Assembly (NCBI GenBank): GCA_035235625.1
Contig: CP141140.1
Coordinates: 45,193,351-45,257,350 of the forward strand
DNA from: Saururus chinensis
Taxonomy: Eukaryota; Streptophyta; Magnoliopsida; Piperales; Saururaceae
Direction: 5' to 3'
DNA length: 64,000 nt
In this document: piece after piece, positions 22,336 to 33,640 of the stretch
Layout of the letters: the number at the start of each line of letters is the position of its first letter
How positions within the stretch are numbered: position 1 is the stretch's first letter
Made by a program: the position numbers and the translations under genes
The notes under the pieces: generated by a model
The model's input: only the letters and a program-made list of their open reading frames with translations
The model's database searches: none
What the model was told of the DNA's origin: nothing

Positions 22336-24204
22336 AGATATTTTTTTTCCTATTTTTCTTTTAGGATGTTTTAAAGTTTTTTTTCCTATTTTTCTTTTAG
22401 GATGTTTTAAAGTTTTTTTTTTCATTATTTGTTTTATTTTCTTTACTTTTAAGTGGGCTTTATCGTTTATTATCTTTTAAAAGTATATGTCTATTTTTAA
22501 AGAGATCAATTTCATGAAGAAAGTTCAAGTAATTAATTAAGTGATGAAAATGATTAAGTGAGTAATTTCTATTTTATTTTCTTTATCTTGGATAATTGTG
22601 CTTATATTTTGAAATCACATTTAACACACTTGAAACTTGTAGGAATATAATTTTATGATTTATTACTTGTAATCCTAGTGGGATATCTTTAACTAAGCAT
22701 ATTTTTGAAAACTTGGCAATTGAGTAATTTTTAATATTTTATGATAGATCTTTTAGTTTAGCTTTTATTTGAAAAAGAATGGGATAAGTGTGTAAAGAAA
22801 AAAAAGAATGAAAAAAAAGTTAAAAAATTATGAAAAAAAGAAAAAAATAGATTGAATGAAAAAAAAATTGATGAAAAAAATATATATAAAGGTTTGTTTC
22901 TCTTTTTACTGAGTAACCGGACCTTGTGCCTAGGCAAGTATAAGGGATCACGTCAAAAGGTGAAAAGTTGAGATAAATTCTTTTATGACTTACTTGGTTC
23001 TGTAGCCTTTATAGTTCGAGTTATTAAGCCTGAGGGGTGTTTGAACACCTAGTGCATTGAGCCAACTGGATTAGAGACACTGGCCAACTGTAAATGCCAC
23101 CCAATCCTTCCCTAGGGCTGAGAATAATCCATTTTCAAATACATGTAACCCTGGGTGGAGGAATCATCCTAACTTTTCTTGGTAGACACAAAACCAAGGG
23201 GTTATGGGTAACCAACCCCCTTGGCACCCATTCCAAGTCCCACCAGCCCATATCCACCAACCTCAAGTGCAACCCCCATATGTCCAACCCAATAGGAGTC
23301 CAAGTTTGGAAGAAAAGGTTTTGAGTGCCCTGCAAGGCATTCAATCTCAATCCCAACTCCTCCACTCTCACACACAATCTATAGCAAAGTTAGAAGCCTA
23401 AATTGGACAACTAGCTAATGTTATTAACAAGAGAGAAATTGGGACATTGCCAAGTCAACCCCTACCAAACCCTAAAGGTCAATTTCAGGTAGAAGGAGCT
23501 CCTCCATCTAATAAACAAGTTAATTCCATAATGACCGTTAGGAGTGGGAGGATTGTTGACAAGAGTGTTGGGGGGACACCAGTGACAGATGATAGGAGTG
23601 AGGAGTTAGAGAGGGCAGCCCCTAATGAACCTCAAGTAGAAGTTAGTGCACCACATGAGAAGGAGTTTGTATCTCATTCCCCTTCCTCATAGCCATAGTC
23701 TAAGACCACTTCCGATGGATCTTATATCCCTAGGGCACCCTTTCCTCAGTGTCTTGACATGGCCCCACCATTTAGAAAGAGCACAGCTAGGACTGATGAG
23801 ATTCTTGAGATTTTTAAACAAGTCAAAATTAATCTCCCCCTCTTAGATGCCATTAAGTAAGTCCCTGCTTATGCTAAGTTCCTTAAAGACCTATGCACTC
23901 ATAAGCGTAAATCCAAGACCCATGTGTCTAAGAAGGTTTTTCTCACCAAGCAAGTTACTCTCTTTTGAAGTTTGACACCCCACCTAAGTATAAGGACCCT
24001 GGAGTACCTACTATTTCATGTGTCATAGGTGATCACTCCATCCATAGAGCCCTACTTGACCTTGGTGCGAGTGTCAATCTACTCCCTTACTCGGTGTATG
24101 AGAAACTAGGGTTAGGTGAATTGCAGCCTACATCAGTTACCTTGCAGCTAGCCAACCATTCTGTGCGTAAGCCTCGAGGAGTCCACGTATACTTTAAACA
24201 TCGT
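22336..24204 (+). mobile_element. Athila fragment, + orientation (non-coding leader, gag end, protease)
   Basis: Two adjacent 34-35-bp tandem copies (about 22349-22416) are followed by a poly-A/T-rich leader (22490-23085) that matches, inverted, the interior of the element at 25814-27114. Then comes gag C-terminal coding (about 23100-23700, with NPGWRNHPNFSW) and an aspartic protease region to about 24190 (RALLDLGASVNLLPYSVYEK). These are Athila-type sequences close to those of the element at 42559-51697. It is an incomplete, broken fragment with several breaks and no LTR of its own at the left. Confidence 0.7.
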
Positions 24205-24378
24205 AAAAGCATGTGAAGACTATTTTAAATTATTATAAACATCATCCACGTATCTCGATAAGCGTACTTTAACTACAAAACATAAAAACATCATCCTTTA
24301 GACATGTACAATATAATTAAAATTCCAACTTTGTTCAAATACATATCTAAACTACTAATAACTACAAAATTAATTAAC
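24205..24378 (-). repeat. Partial Athila LTR fragment
   Basis: 174 bp closely matching 25520-25695, the distal third of the neighbouring LTR, and placed immediately before that LTR's start. It is a partial extra LTR copy in the same orientation. Confidence 0.75.
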
Positions 24379-24379
24379 T

Positions 24380-25813
24380 TGATCGTTTATAATTAAACCC
24401 TTTGCAAGTGTACAAGGTAATTGTACTAGGATAAGTATTTAAGGGTTGTCGAACCTCAGGGACGGATGAATTATTACTAAATCTAAAGAGGAATTTGCTG
24501 ATTAAAAACTAGAAAGAACTTAAACTTAAATGAAGCAAAATAAGGGAATCAACTAGTTTAAAAACAAGAGATTAATATGATGAAAATTACTTAGGAAATC
24601 GAATCCACTATAGAACCATAACAATTCCTTAACTTTTAATCTAAATCTAGTGTGAATATGAACAAGTATTCTCAGCTACAAGCTAGAATTACTTCAGAAA
24701 GAATCATTAATTAAATTCCATGGCATGAACTATCTTCGACAATAGCACGAATCATCTACACTAAACTAACTATAGGCATGACCCGTATAATCTTAGTATA
24801 ACTCATCCAAGTCATTAATTATATGAACATTAAAACTATTGTATGACCATCTCATCTAAATCACAGAAACTAGAATTGATGCAAATATCAAAACCATATC
24901 AATCTATCATCTACAAGACAATAAATTAACATAGACTTGAATAAACATTAAAAGCTCTTCTATTAAAAAGGAAATCCATATCATAGAATTGTCATCATTC
25001 ACAACTGAGATCTAAATTAAAAAGGAAAAAAATTGAAACTTATCTATAGCTTCATCAACTCCTAAGTAAAAGAAAAGTCTAGCCTTTCATTGTAGAAGAA
25101 AGCACTTGAATCTCCATTGAAAGCTTTGAGTTCTCTTCTATCTTCTTCTTCCTTTTTCTCTTCATAAAATCTACTGGAATCCTCTGGTTTTAAGTCAAAT
25201 ATGTCTTTTTACAGGCATAAGATCCGTAGGAAGAAGTCCAATATGAAAAGGATTGAAATTTGGCTAAAACTAGGAAACTGCACGTTATGCTGTTCGAACG
25301 CTCTGCATGCCCGTTCGAACGCTTGAACTAAGTTTTACTTCAAAATTACGTTATCCCGTTTTAACGCCCTGGATGCCCATTCGAACGGATACAGTGTTTC
25401 AGCAATCTAGATAGTTTTCCTGGACAGTCCATATTCTGTTCACTAAGCTTTTCTTTTTGTCCATATTAATTTCCAACTTGTTTATAACTCCAAAAAGTTG
25501 TCCAAATCACTTTAAAGCATGTCAAGACTATTTTGAATTATTATAAGCATCATCCACATATCTCGATAAGCGCACTTTACCTACAAAACATAAAAACATC
25601 ATCCTTTAGACATGTACAATATAATTAAAATCCCAACTTTGTTCAAATACATATCTAAACTACTAATAACTACAAAATTAATTAATAATTAAACTAAAAT
25701 ATAAATTTCTATCTTAATCTAAATAAATTATAACTAATTCTTAATTAACCTAATATATACTAGCAAATAAGGTAAAAAAACATATAAAATAGAGATATAT
25801 TTCATACTTATCA
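24380..25813 (-). repeat. 3' LTR of the non-autonomous Athila derivative
   Basis: Left LTR in window order, downstream LTR in element order. Its sense strand contains two units of a module with CGTTCGAACGGGCATGCAG (about 25270-25395 on the opposite strand) that also appears in the unrelated 3.4-kb LTR family. Confidence 0.82.
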
Positions 25814-27114
25814 AATACCCTCAAACCTATATTTTGCTAGTCCTCAAGCAAAACAAAAACAAAATAAAACAACTAATCTAGAAAAATAAATAAAAGCCAC
25901 TTTCGTAGGGAATCACGATTGTATTTAGCGTATGCAACAAGCCTTTAAACCCCTAGGTGTCCCTAGTTGGACGAGTTGTGTCTCGTGAGGGTTTGCAGCA
26001 ATGATACCCACAAACATCTAATCATAAGAAATAAAACAAACAAACAAGAAAACAAAAATTTGAAAAATAATATTATCTTAAAAACACAACTATTTTCAAA
26101 AAGAACCAACCACAAATACTTGAAACAAGTAAACAATTAAGATCTGATCACTTTCAAGTAAGGAATAATCCATTCTATAACCCCATCTTAGAAATAATTG
26201 TGCAACTACATATATACATTTCAAAAACATAAAGTGTAGAAACTTTGTAGTCATACAATTTCATTCTTTATTAACAAGCATATCTTATGTGACCCATTAA
26301 CCAAGCTCATTAAAGTTCACTAACTAAAAAAATATAACAATGACAATCTTTCATCCTTAATATTTCATAATAAACCCTAGTGTAATAGCCTTCAAATTCA
26401 ATTAAATGCAGGGAATAAGAGCATACTATACTTCAAAATATGACATGTGCAATACTTAGTTCTAGTAAGCTTTCTAAATAGTTCATGTAACAAGTGTTAG
26501 GCCACTGTCCCTAATCCACTTGGCTCAAGGCACTAGGTGTTGAAACACCCCTTAGGCTTAATAACTCGAACTATAAAGGCTACAGAACCAAGCAAGTCAT
26601 AAAAGAATTTATCTCAACTTTTCACCTTTTGACGCGATCCCTTATACTTGCCTAGGCACAAGGTCCGGTTACTCAGTAAAAAGAGAAACAAACCTTTATA
26701 TATATATTTTTTCATCAATTTTTTTTCATTTAGTCTATTTTTTTTTCATTTTTTTTCATAATTTTTCAACTTTTTTTTTCATTCTTTTTTTTTTACACAC
26801 TTATCCCATTTTTTTTCAAATAAAAGCTAAACTAAAAGATCTATCATAAAACATTAAAAATTACTCAATTGCCAAGTTTTTAAAAATATGCTTAGTTAAA
26901 GATATCCCACTAAGATTACAAGTAATAAATCATAAAATTATATTCCTACAAGTTTCAAGTGTGTGAAATGTGATTTCAAAATATAAGCACAATTATCCAA
27001 GATAAAGAAAATAAAATAGAAATTACTCACTTAATCATTTTCATCACTTAATTAATTACTTGAACTTTCTTCATGAAATTGATCTCTTTAAAAACAGACA
27101 TAGCGCCAAAAACT

Positions 27115-28549
27115 TGATCGTTTATAATTAAACCCTTTGCAAGTGTACAAGGTAATTGTACTAGGATAAGTATTTAAGGGTTGTCGAACCTCAGGGACGG
27201 ATGAATTATTACTAAATCTAAAGAGGAATTTGCTGATTAAAAATTAGAAAGAACTTAAACTTAAATGAAGCAAAATAAAGGAATCAACTAGTTTAAAAGC
27301 AAGAGATTAATATGATGGAAATTACTTAGGAAATCGAATCCACTATAGAACCATAACAATTCCTTAACTTTTAATCTAAATCTAGTGTGAATATGAACAA
27401 ATATTCTCAGCTATAAGCTAGAATTACTTCAGAAAGAATCATTAATTAAATTCCATGGCATGAACTATCTCCGACAATAGCACGAATCATCTACACTAAA
27501 CTAGCTATAGGCATGACCCGTATAATCTTAGTATAACTCATCCAAGTCATTAATTATATGAACATTAAAACTATTGTATGACCATCTCATCTAAATCACA
27601 GAAATTAGAATTGATGCAAATATCAAAACTATATCAATCTATCATCTAGAAGACAATAAATTAACATAGACTTGAATAAACATTAAAAGCTCTTCCATTA
27701 AAAAGGAAATCCATATCATAGAATTGTCATCATTCACAACTGAGATCTAAATTAAAAAGGAAAAAAAATTGAAACTTATCTATAGCTTCATCAATTCCTA
27801 AGTAAAAGAAAAGTCTAGCCTTCCATTATAGAAGAAAGCACTTGAATCTCCATTGAAAGCTTTGAGTTCTCTTCTATCTTCTTCTTCCTTTTTCTTTTAA
27901 TAAAATCTACTGGAATCCTCTGGTTTTAAGTCAAATATGTCTTTTTACAGGCATAAGATCCGTAGGAAGAAGTCTAATATAAAAAGGATTGAAATTTGGC
28001 TAAAACTAGGAAACTGCACGTTATGTCGTTTGAGCGCCCTGCATGCCCGTTCGAACGCTTGAACTGAGTTTTGCTTCAAAATCACGTTATCCCATTCTAA
28101 CGCCCTGGATGCCCGTTCAAACGGATACAATGTTTCAGCAATCTGGACAGTTTTCCTGGACAGTCCATATTCTGTTCACTAAGCTTTTCTTTTTGTCCAT
28201 ATTAATTTCCAACTTGTTTATAACTCCAAAAAGTTGTCCAAATCACTTTAAAGCATGTCAAGACTATTTTGAATTATTATAAGCATCGTCCACGTATCTC
28301 GATAAGTGCACTTTACCTACAAAACATAAAAGCATCATCCTTTAGACATGTACAATATAATTAAAATCCCAACTTTGTTCAAATACATATCTAAACTACT
28401 AATAACTACAAAATTAATTAATAATTAAACTAAAATATGAATTTCTATCTTAATCTAAATAAACTATAACTAACTCTTAATTAACCTAATCTATACTAGT
28501 AAATAAGGTAAAAAGGCATATAAAATAGATATATATTTCATACTTATCA
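27115..28549 (-). repeat. 5' LTR of the non-autonomous Athila derivative
   Basis: Same start and end as the partner at 24380-25813, about 97% identical. It abuts ULP coding sequence at 28550. Confidence 0.82.
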
Positions 28550-29950
28550 ACCTCCAAATGGTCAAATGTAGCCACCTTTACTTGAATGAGATCAATTGTG
28601 CCATGAAGCTTGACTAATGTATCCTTCATCCATTCCAATTGTCTATGCACACTTTATCCCATTGTAGCATTTGGGTGCTCACTTCCCTGTTGCGGCACCT
28701 CATCAACAAATGAAACGACTGTTTCATGAGCTATCTGAGCTTCCTCCTCCGTATCTACTTGTACATGTTCCTCTGCCCCTTGTAGGGCACCACCAAGGGG
28801 GACATCAGATTTATAAAAAATTATCTGGTCCCCCTTAAGAAAATTCCTCAGCCCTTTGACTGATTGCACAATCTCCTCCTCAGACTCAGCTTGGGTCAAC
28901 TCCAAGCACCTGTACACCAACACTAAAAGCCAAAATATTTTTAGCATCAGTCATCATATATGTGGTTTGCAAATTTGAAGTCATAAGAAGACAATATATG
29001 ACAATATATTACCTTCTCCCATCCAAAAATGGCTTTGTCAATTGCATCATAACTAGGCTTCTTATAGTAAGCCCAATTCAACAATCTAGGATAAACATCA
29101 TGTACACGTCTTGCACATAAGTCTCCTAGCGAAAGAATCCTTTCCATAGCCCAAACCTACATTTTTAAATCATTAACTAAGTGTCATAATATCATAGGCA
29201 GCATATTACATTAAATCCATAATCAAACTACCCAAACAACATACCAATAGTGCCGGTACAAATCTGTGCACAATGTAAGTGGTTTTGGTTAGGGTCTTCC
29301 TTGCATCCTCTAAGCCATGGAGGGTATCCCAATATGCAATGTTACCCCAAGGATAGGAATTGAACTCCTCCACATCATTAGCCAACAAAAAAAACCATCG
29401 ATCCACCTTATTCTCTCACCCTTTACCCACAATGAAAGAAGCCAAAATCAGTATGTGAGCCAACTTCACCGCGTCATCATCACTTTTGCTTATGATGATC
29501 TTTTGGTATATTTGCTCCTTTGTTATGTGCAAATTCTCCTTGTCGAACACCCTACAAAGTAGGGAGTCATTTCTCAAAACTTTGGGCACTCTTGGGAGGG
29601 ATGGGAGCACATCTGCCATATGCAGACCTGTTACTTGGGCAAATTAGGTGGGAGACAACTTCATCAAATAGGCTTCCATAACTTGAAACCTATACTCTCC
29701 TTGATGCATTTTGATTATGTGGTGAAAGGCTTGAAGGGGGAACATGAACTTTTCTATATCTAACTGTGTGTATTTGCCGAAACATGATATTTCAAACAGG
29801 GTTGCCTGGTGTCGATGCTTATTGAAATGGTCTTTCAGCCTCATGTAAGCATAAGTTGATTTGGGTTAAGGGTCGCCCTCATGGGCTCTACCCTTATCAG
29901 CCTCTGCTGGCTTACAGATCACTGAGGCATTACTTGGTATCTTTACCCTG
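28550..29950 (-). pseudogene. DUF1985 and acidic region exons of the ULP gene
   Basis: From right to left one frame reads VKIPSNASVICKPAEADKG, MRLKDHFNKHRHQ, CFGKYTQLDIEKFMFPLQAF, SKSDDDAVKLAHILILASF, DRWFFLLANDVEEFNSYPWG, then an 88-bp intron (29244-29157), VWAMERILSLGDL and YPRLLNWAYYKKPSYDAIDK, a second intron, and an acidic segment with LTQAESEEEIVQSVKGL. DUF1985 is the usual N-terminal partner of Ulp1 in plant MULE genes. Several in-frame stops lie in the DUF1985 exon (for example at about 29868, 29643 and 29415), yet the frame itself is kept, so decay has been mostly by point changes. Confidence 0.75.
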
Positions 29951-30194
29951 CAATGTTTGAGAATTCCATTTTGCAAATGTGTTATACTTTATAATAACCA
30001 TCTATTCAAATATATTGTAATATACATAACACGCGCAACATGTTCATACCAATTAGAGGAGGTATTTTTCACATCAAGCTGAGCATTGTCATAATTTGGC
30101 ATGTAACCTTCCAATACCATATACCTATAGGCTAATATTTATGTAACCAGCATGTATTTGCATCACACAATGTACTTTGCATAAAAAAAAACCT

Positions 30195-31000
30195 AAACTC
30201 TACCAGTCAACATTTAGGAACTATCAGTTAACTTGGTCTATAGCATATATACTTGCTTAAATGGGATCCCCCTTGGTATTCATCATATCAAATATTGCAT
30301 AGAATCGTTAAAAGTAAACTAATGACCATTATTTTCCAGGCTTAGCCTACCAACAAAATTTCAATCCTCAAATAATTCCGGTACATGCTTTTGCATTCCT
30401 TAAAAGTTATCTTTGTAAACTAAGCACCAAACACACAATCATTGTTTGACAAGATTATTGACATACACTCCTATTAATCTACCAATATATAGACCTAAAA
30501 ATATCAAGTCTAATGCCCACACAATGTGCTTTGCATAAAAAAGCCCTAAAATCTACCAGTCAACAGTTAGGCCTTATCAGTTAGCTTGGTCTTTAGCATA
30601 TATACTTGAGTAAATGGTCTACCCTTAGTATTCATCATATCACATATCACATAAAATGGTTAAAAAACCCACTAATGAGCATTATTTTCTAAACTTATCC
30701 TACTAACTAAATTTCAATCCTCAAAGAATTATAGCCCATGCTTCTATAGTTCTACAAAGCCATGACTGCAAACTAAGCACCAAACACACAATCTACATTT
30801 GACAAGATCAATCTACCCATATATATACCAAACTATATCAAGTTTACTAACCGCACAATGTACTTTAAGTACTCACGTTAGGCCTTATCATTTAACTTCG
30901 TCTAAAGCATACAAAATTGCTTCTATGGTCTCCCCCTTGGTATTTATCATATCACATATAACAGAGCATGGGTAGCCTACCTACAATATTTATATCATAA
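30195..31000 (-). repeat. Right subterminal repeats of the MULE
   Basis: Three degenerate units near 30200, 30550 and 30870 contain CTACCAGTCAACAGTTAGG, TCAGTTAACTTGGTCT and TTCATCATATCACATA. Reverse-complemented, they give AAGTTAACTGATAAGGCCTA and TTGACTGGTAG, the same words and order as the array at 2841-6000. Spacing here is 320-350 bp, about twice the left period. They flank the upstream side of the ULP gene. Confidence 0.72.
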
Positions 31001-31825
31001 AAAATTTCCTTTTCATCTTTTATAATCAGATCACATCCTTCAAATATTTAAATCACATTAAGATCTACCTAGCATTTCATCACACAATCTTAATAAATTT
31101 CAAAACAAACCATATAATACACCGAAACAAGATATTTGATTCTTCAATTAACCAACCAGTATTGTAGGATCTTACCTTGCTATTTATATCGTCTATTATT
31201 GATCAACTGCTGGGGAGATTGGTCAGATGGCCAAGTGAAGAGGCAAAATGAAGACTAGGGCCAAACACCAAAATTCAGGATGCGGCCAGCTCAATGATAG
31301 GGATGGTGGGAAGATGCCAAGTTAGTATTATTGCTTTCCGGAGGGGGAGAAGGTGGAAGCAATAGATGTCTCCGGTTGGGAAATGACTGCTGGAGTGAGA
31401 GAACACCGGAGTGGAGAGCGAAGGATGAAATAAAATTGGAACTTTCTCTGCGTCAAGAGTTCCACTGGATGACAAATGATGTAGGAGGAGAATGCTGGAC
31501 TGGTATGGTTGTCACCGAGGGGGGAGGAATTCAGCAGGACGAGTGATCGTCGTAGGATAAATAAAAGTTGGGATGGGTTGAGAGTGATGAATGGATAGGA
31601 ACTTTCAAACGTGAAAAATGTGACTGGAGGAGCGATACTAGAGGCGAAGATGGTGACTAAGGGGAAATCTGGGAATGGTCAAGAGCGCTAGAAGAGAAGA
31701 AGGTGATGAGGGGTTGCTTGAAGGGAGTAGAAATCTGGGAACAGTTGAAAGCACCGGAGGGAAAACTAAATCTGAATTTGGGATGCAACTGGTGAAGTAG
31801 GGTCGTAACTTTTCATTTCGATTAC
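31001..31825. other. MULE right subterminal spacer
   Basis: AT-rich to about 31200, then purine-rich (many GGAGRR, GATGGTG and GAGTGAGAG words). Open frames on both strands have no recognisable domain. This mirrors the CT-rich spacer at 2050-2290 inside the left TIR, so it is probably the right-hand counterpart. Confidence 0.45.
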
Positions 31826-31949
31826 CCTAAGGGTATTATCGGTAATTCAAGCATGATGTGGGAAAGTCCAATGTGTGTAAGTCTAATTATACAAAATCAA
31901 TTTACCTGGCCTAAATTTGTATTTTGGCCAATTGTGAGGTCTATTTCTA
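31826..31949 (-). repeat. MULE right terminal inverted repeat
   Basis: Inverted partner of 1903-2027. The outer end reads GAGGTCTATTTCTA on +, complementary to the left terminus, followed by AACTTTTTT (31950-31958), the probable target duplication. Confidence 0.88.
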
Positions 31950-33066
31950 AACTTTTTTTGCTTATTAATGGAATAAATGGACGATAGATAGATAGCTAGA
32001 CAAAATTTAGCACTAAAAGTGTGCAAAAAGGCTTCGACTGATTTAAGATCTAGATCTCATGTATATTTGTGTAATAATATTATTTCTTTTTTACTTTCAA
32101 AATTTTAGGAGTTCAGAAATTCTGTTGCATGGGAAGAGTGAGTCATAATTTGGAAATAAACAAAAAAAAGTGACAACATCCTTCTAATAAAATTTTGTTT
32201 GATAAGGTACAAGTTATACTTGTCACCGACTTCTAATAATACTATTACTAAAGCAAGTACGAAGTATTCTAAAAGATAAAGCATTTAAAGAGAGGACTGA
32301 CAATTCAAACACTTGCTACTCTCACTCATTAAATATAAAGGAGAAAATGCGGGATAATTTATTTTCTGAAATCTAGACACTTATATCCAAATGGTTATGT
32401 CACGTGGAAGTGGCGTGGCCATTTAGTTAGACTTTTCGATGCATGGCTTTTCTGATGGCTTGGGGCTGAGGGTTGGACCGATAGCTGTTGGACCGATAAG
32501 AGAACCAAGTATGGTTATGCTAGCTTTAGTGCCTCTGCTACATGCAAAGCAACAAACTATAGTGTTGTTAAAAACTGAAGATGAACTGGTGTAATTGTGT
32601 GTTTTCAGAACTGTCGCAATATACGAAAGCTATTGGATGAGAAAGAGAGAGGGTGACTGGTTTTCATGACTGGAGCCCCGAGCCCCATGACCAGCCCACG
32701 TGGGGCTCTAGACATGGTATGTAAGTGCCCCCTTATATACCATGTTCGGAGCCTCATGTGGGCTGGTCACGGAGCTAGTCATGGAAAACCAATTAAGAAA
32801 ATATTTTTCGATAGGAGAAAGTATAATAGGCCAGATTTTCTCGTGTTGATGTGTTTCATTTCCATGTACTACATTATTGTTTCTTCTAATCATCTTTATG
32901 AATCTTGATTGATTTGATCCCCTCACAGCCATTTCAAATTATGTCACAAATTCCAAACAAGCAACTGAATCATGAGGTGAATAAATGAACCCTTTCGGAA
33001 AAGAGTTCAAAGTAACATAAAAACAATGTTGTAGCTGCTTTTTGGAGAAGACATAGGAAATCATCA
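31950..33066. other. Flank right of the MULE
   Basis: Apart from the hairpin at 32659-32790 I see no gene, repeat or recognisable mobile element. The opposing open frames near 32666-32932 arise from the hairpin. Confidence 0.45.
32659..32790. repeat. Fold-back hairpin (~130 bp)
   Basis: Arms 32659-32719 and 32738-32790 are inverted copies. Arm 1 contains CATGACCAGCCCACGTGGGG and ACATGGTA, arm 2 contains TACCATG and CATGTGGGCTGGTC. The loop is about 18 bases (GTAAGTGCCCCC inside). The terminal GGTTTTC/GAAAACC pairs close the stem. Pairing is about 85% with a few bulges. It could be a small fold-back MITE or a young small-RNA precursor; sequence alone cannot decide. Confidence 0.7.
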
Positions 33067-33640
33067 TGTCATGCCCCGCCACACCCCCTTGACTTGAACT
33101 TAGTCTAAGGAAATATGACAAAGGCGCGATGAAGTAGAAAGCTAACTCAAAATTAGGCTAGATCAAAGTACAAAATACTTTTCTTTGTGCAAAAGTAATT
33201 TACGGAGGAATAAAGAAACTAATTAAAGTCTCTTGGTCAATTACATACCTACATAATTTTCATTATAGCATACATACTCTCAAGCCTTACATGATGATAA
33301 GAAGTCTAAACCATTAAACTAAGCTATCCTATAATATCTAAAGTGTCAAATTATGCCAAAAGTTATATCAAAGTAAACATAAGTCTTATCTCATCACATG
33401 AGGACTATCCCACGCTCCACATACATCTATTCATCACCTCCATGCTCATAAAAGAGATCATCTTGAGTATTTACATCACAACCATGCAGCCCCAAAATAA
33501 AAAAAACCACAAATGGGATAAGCTTAACTCAGTAAGTCTTTTGAAATATAAAGCTAACATTAACACCCAAATATAATCCTAAAGAATCATAGCATAAACC
33601 TCATGCAAACCAATGTTAATAACACAAGAGCACATCAAAT
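33067..33640 (-). mobile_element. LTR end fragment (gypsy-like), - orientation
   Basis: On the - strand the sequence runs toward a terminus GGGGCATGACA, the ending used by the 3.4-kb LTR family here. It contains a GGGGCTGCATGG phrase preceded by an ACTGAGTT phrase, both also present near the end of those LTRs (about 56790-56840). Only an LTR end is seen; the remainder is missing or too diverged. Confidence 0.45.

Larger units (their letters stand above)
24380..28549 (-). mobile_element. Non-autonomous Athila derivative (LTR - non-coding - LTR)
   Basis: Two LTRs of 1,434 and 1,435 bp (24380-25813 and 27115-28549), both starting TGATCGTTTAT and ending ATACTTATCA on +, differ at about 47 sites (~3%), giving an age near one million years at a rice-type rate. 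The 1.3-kb interior has no gag or pol. On the - strand it begins with a TGGCGC-type PBS next to the right LTR and ends with a purine tract (AGGTTTGAGGGTATT) at the left LTR. The interior matches the 3' non-coding region of the Athila element at 42559-51697. It would depend on proteins of a full Athila for movement. No clear 5-bp target duplication. Confidence 0.82.
18783..30120 (-). pseudogene. DUF1985-Ulp1 protease gene of the MULE, decayed and interrupted
   Basis: A ULP-like (C48 cysteine protease) gene of the kind carried by Kaonashi MULEs; the family relates to SUMO proteases. The probable start Met is at 30120-30118. Exon 1 runs to about 30050 and splices in frame to 29950 (SSNW to VKIPSN). 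DUF1985 covers about 29860-29013. An acidic helical region follows (28922-28550). After the retroelement block, LEAKVDKLSQDVLALLSM continues at 22335-22253. The linker exon is 20302-19768. The protease domain (about 19289-18783) keeps His (19103-19101), Asp (19052-19050, in YIMDSYYSG), Gln (PQQ) and Cys (18884-18882, in NDCGVYVC). In-frame stops occur, including TGA at 19100-19098 just after the His, where Trp is usual. Two retroelement insertions split it. Confidence 0.85.
1903..31949. mobile_element. Giant ULP-carrying MULE (Kaonashi-type), nested-in and decayed
   Basis: A Mutator-like DNA transposon. Seen directly: 124-125-bp terminal inverted repeats at 1903-2027 and 31826-31949 (about 86% alike by hand count), a 9-bp direct flank matching at 8/9, subterminal repeats in inverted orientation at both ends, a mudrA-type transposase on + (13825-17198) and a DUF1985-Ulp1 gene on - (30120-18783), convergent to each other. 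Known: plant MULEs carrying Ulp1-like genes form the Kaonashi group, and MULEs make 9-11-bp target duplications. Inferred: four later insertions (3398-5443, 5995-11538, 20325-21831 with its duplication, 22336-28549) account for about half of the 30-kb span, leaving a MULE of about 14.5 kb. Both genes carry in-frame stops, so this copy is not autonomous now. Confidence 0.88.

Noticed and set aside
32666-32932. Coding frames over the hairpin
   Set aside because: Mirror-image products of the inverted repeat.
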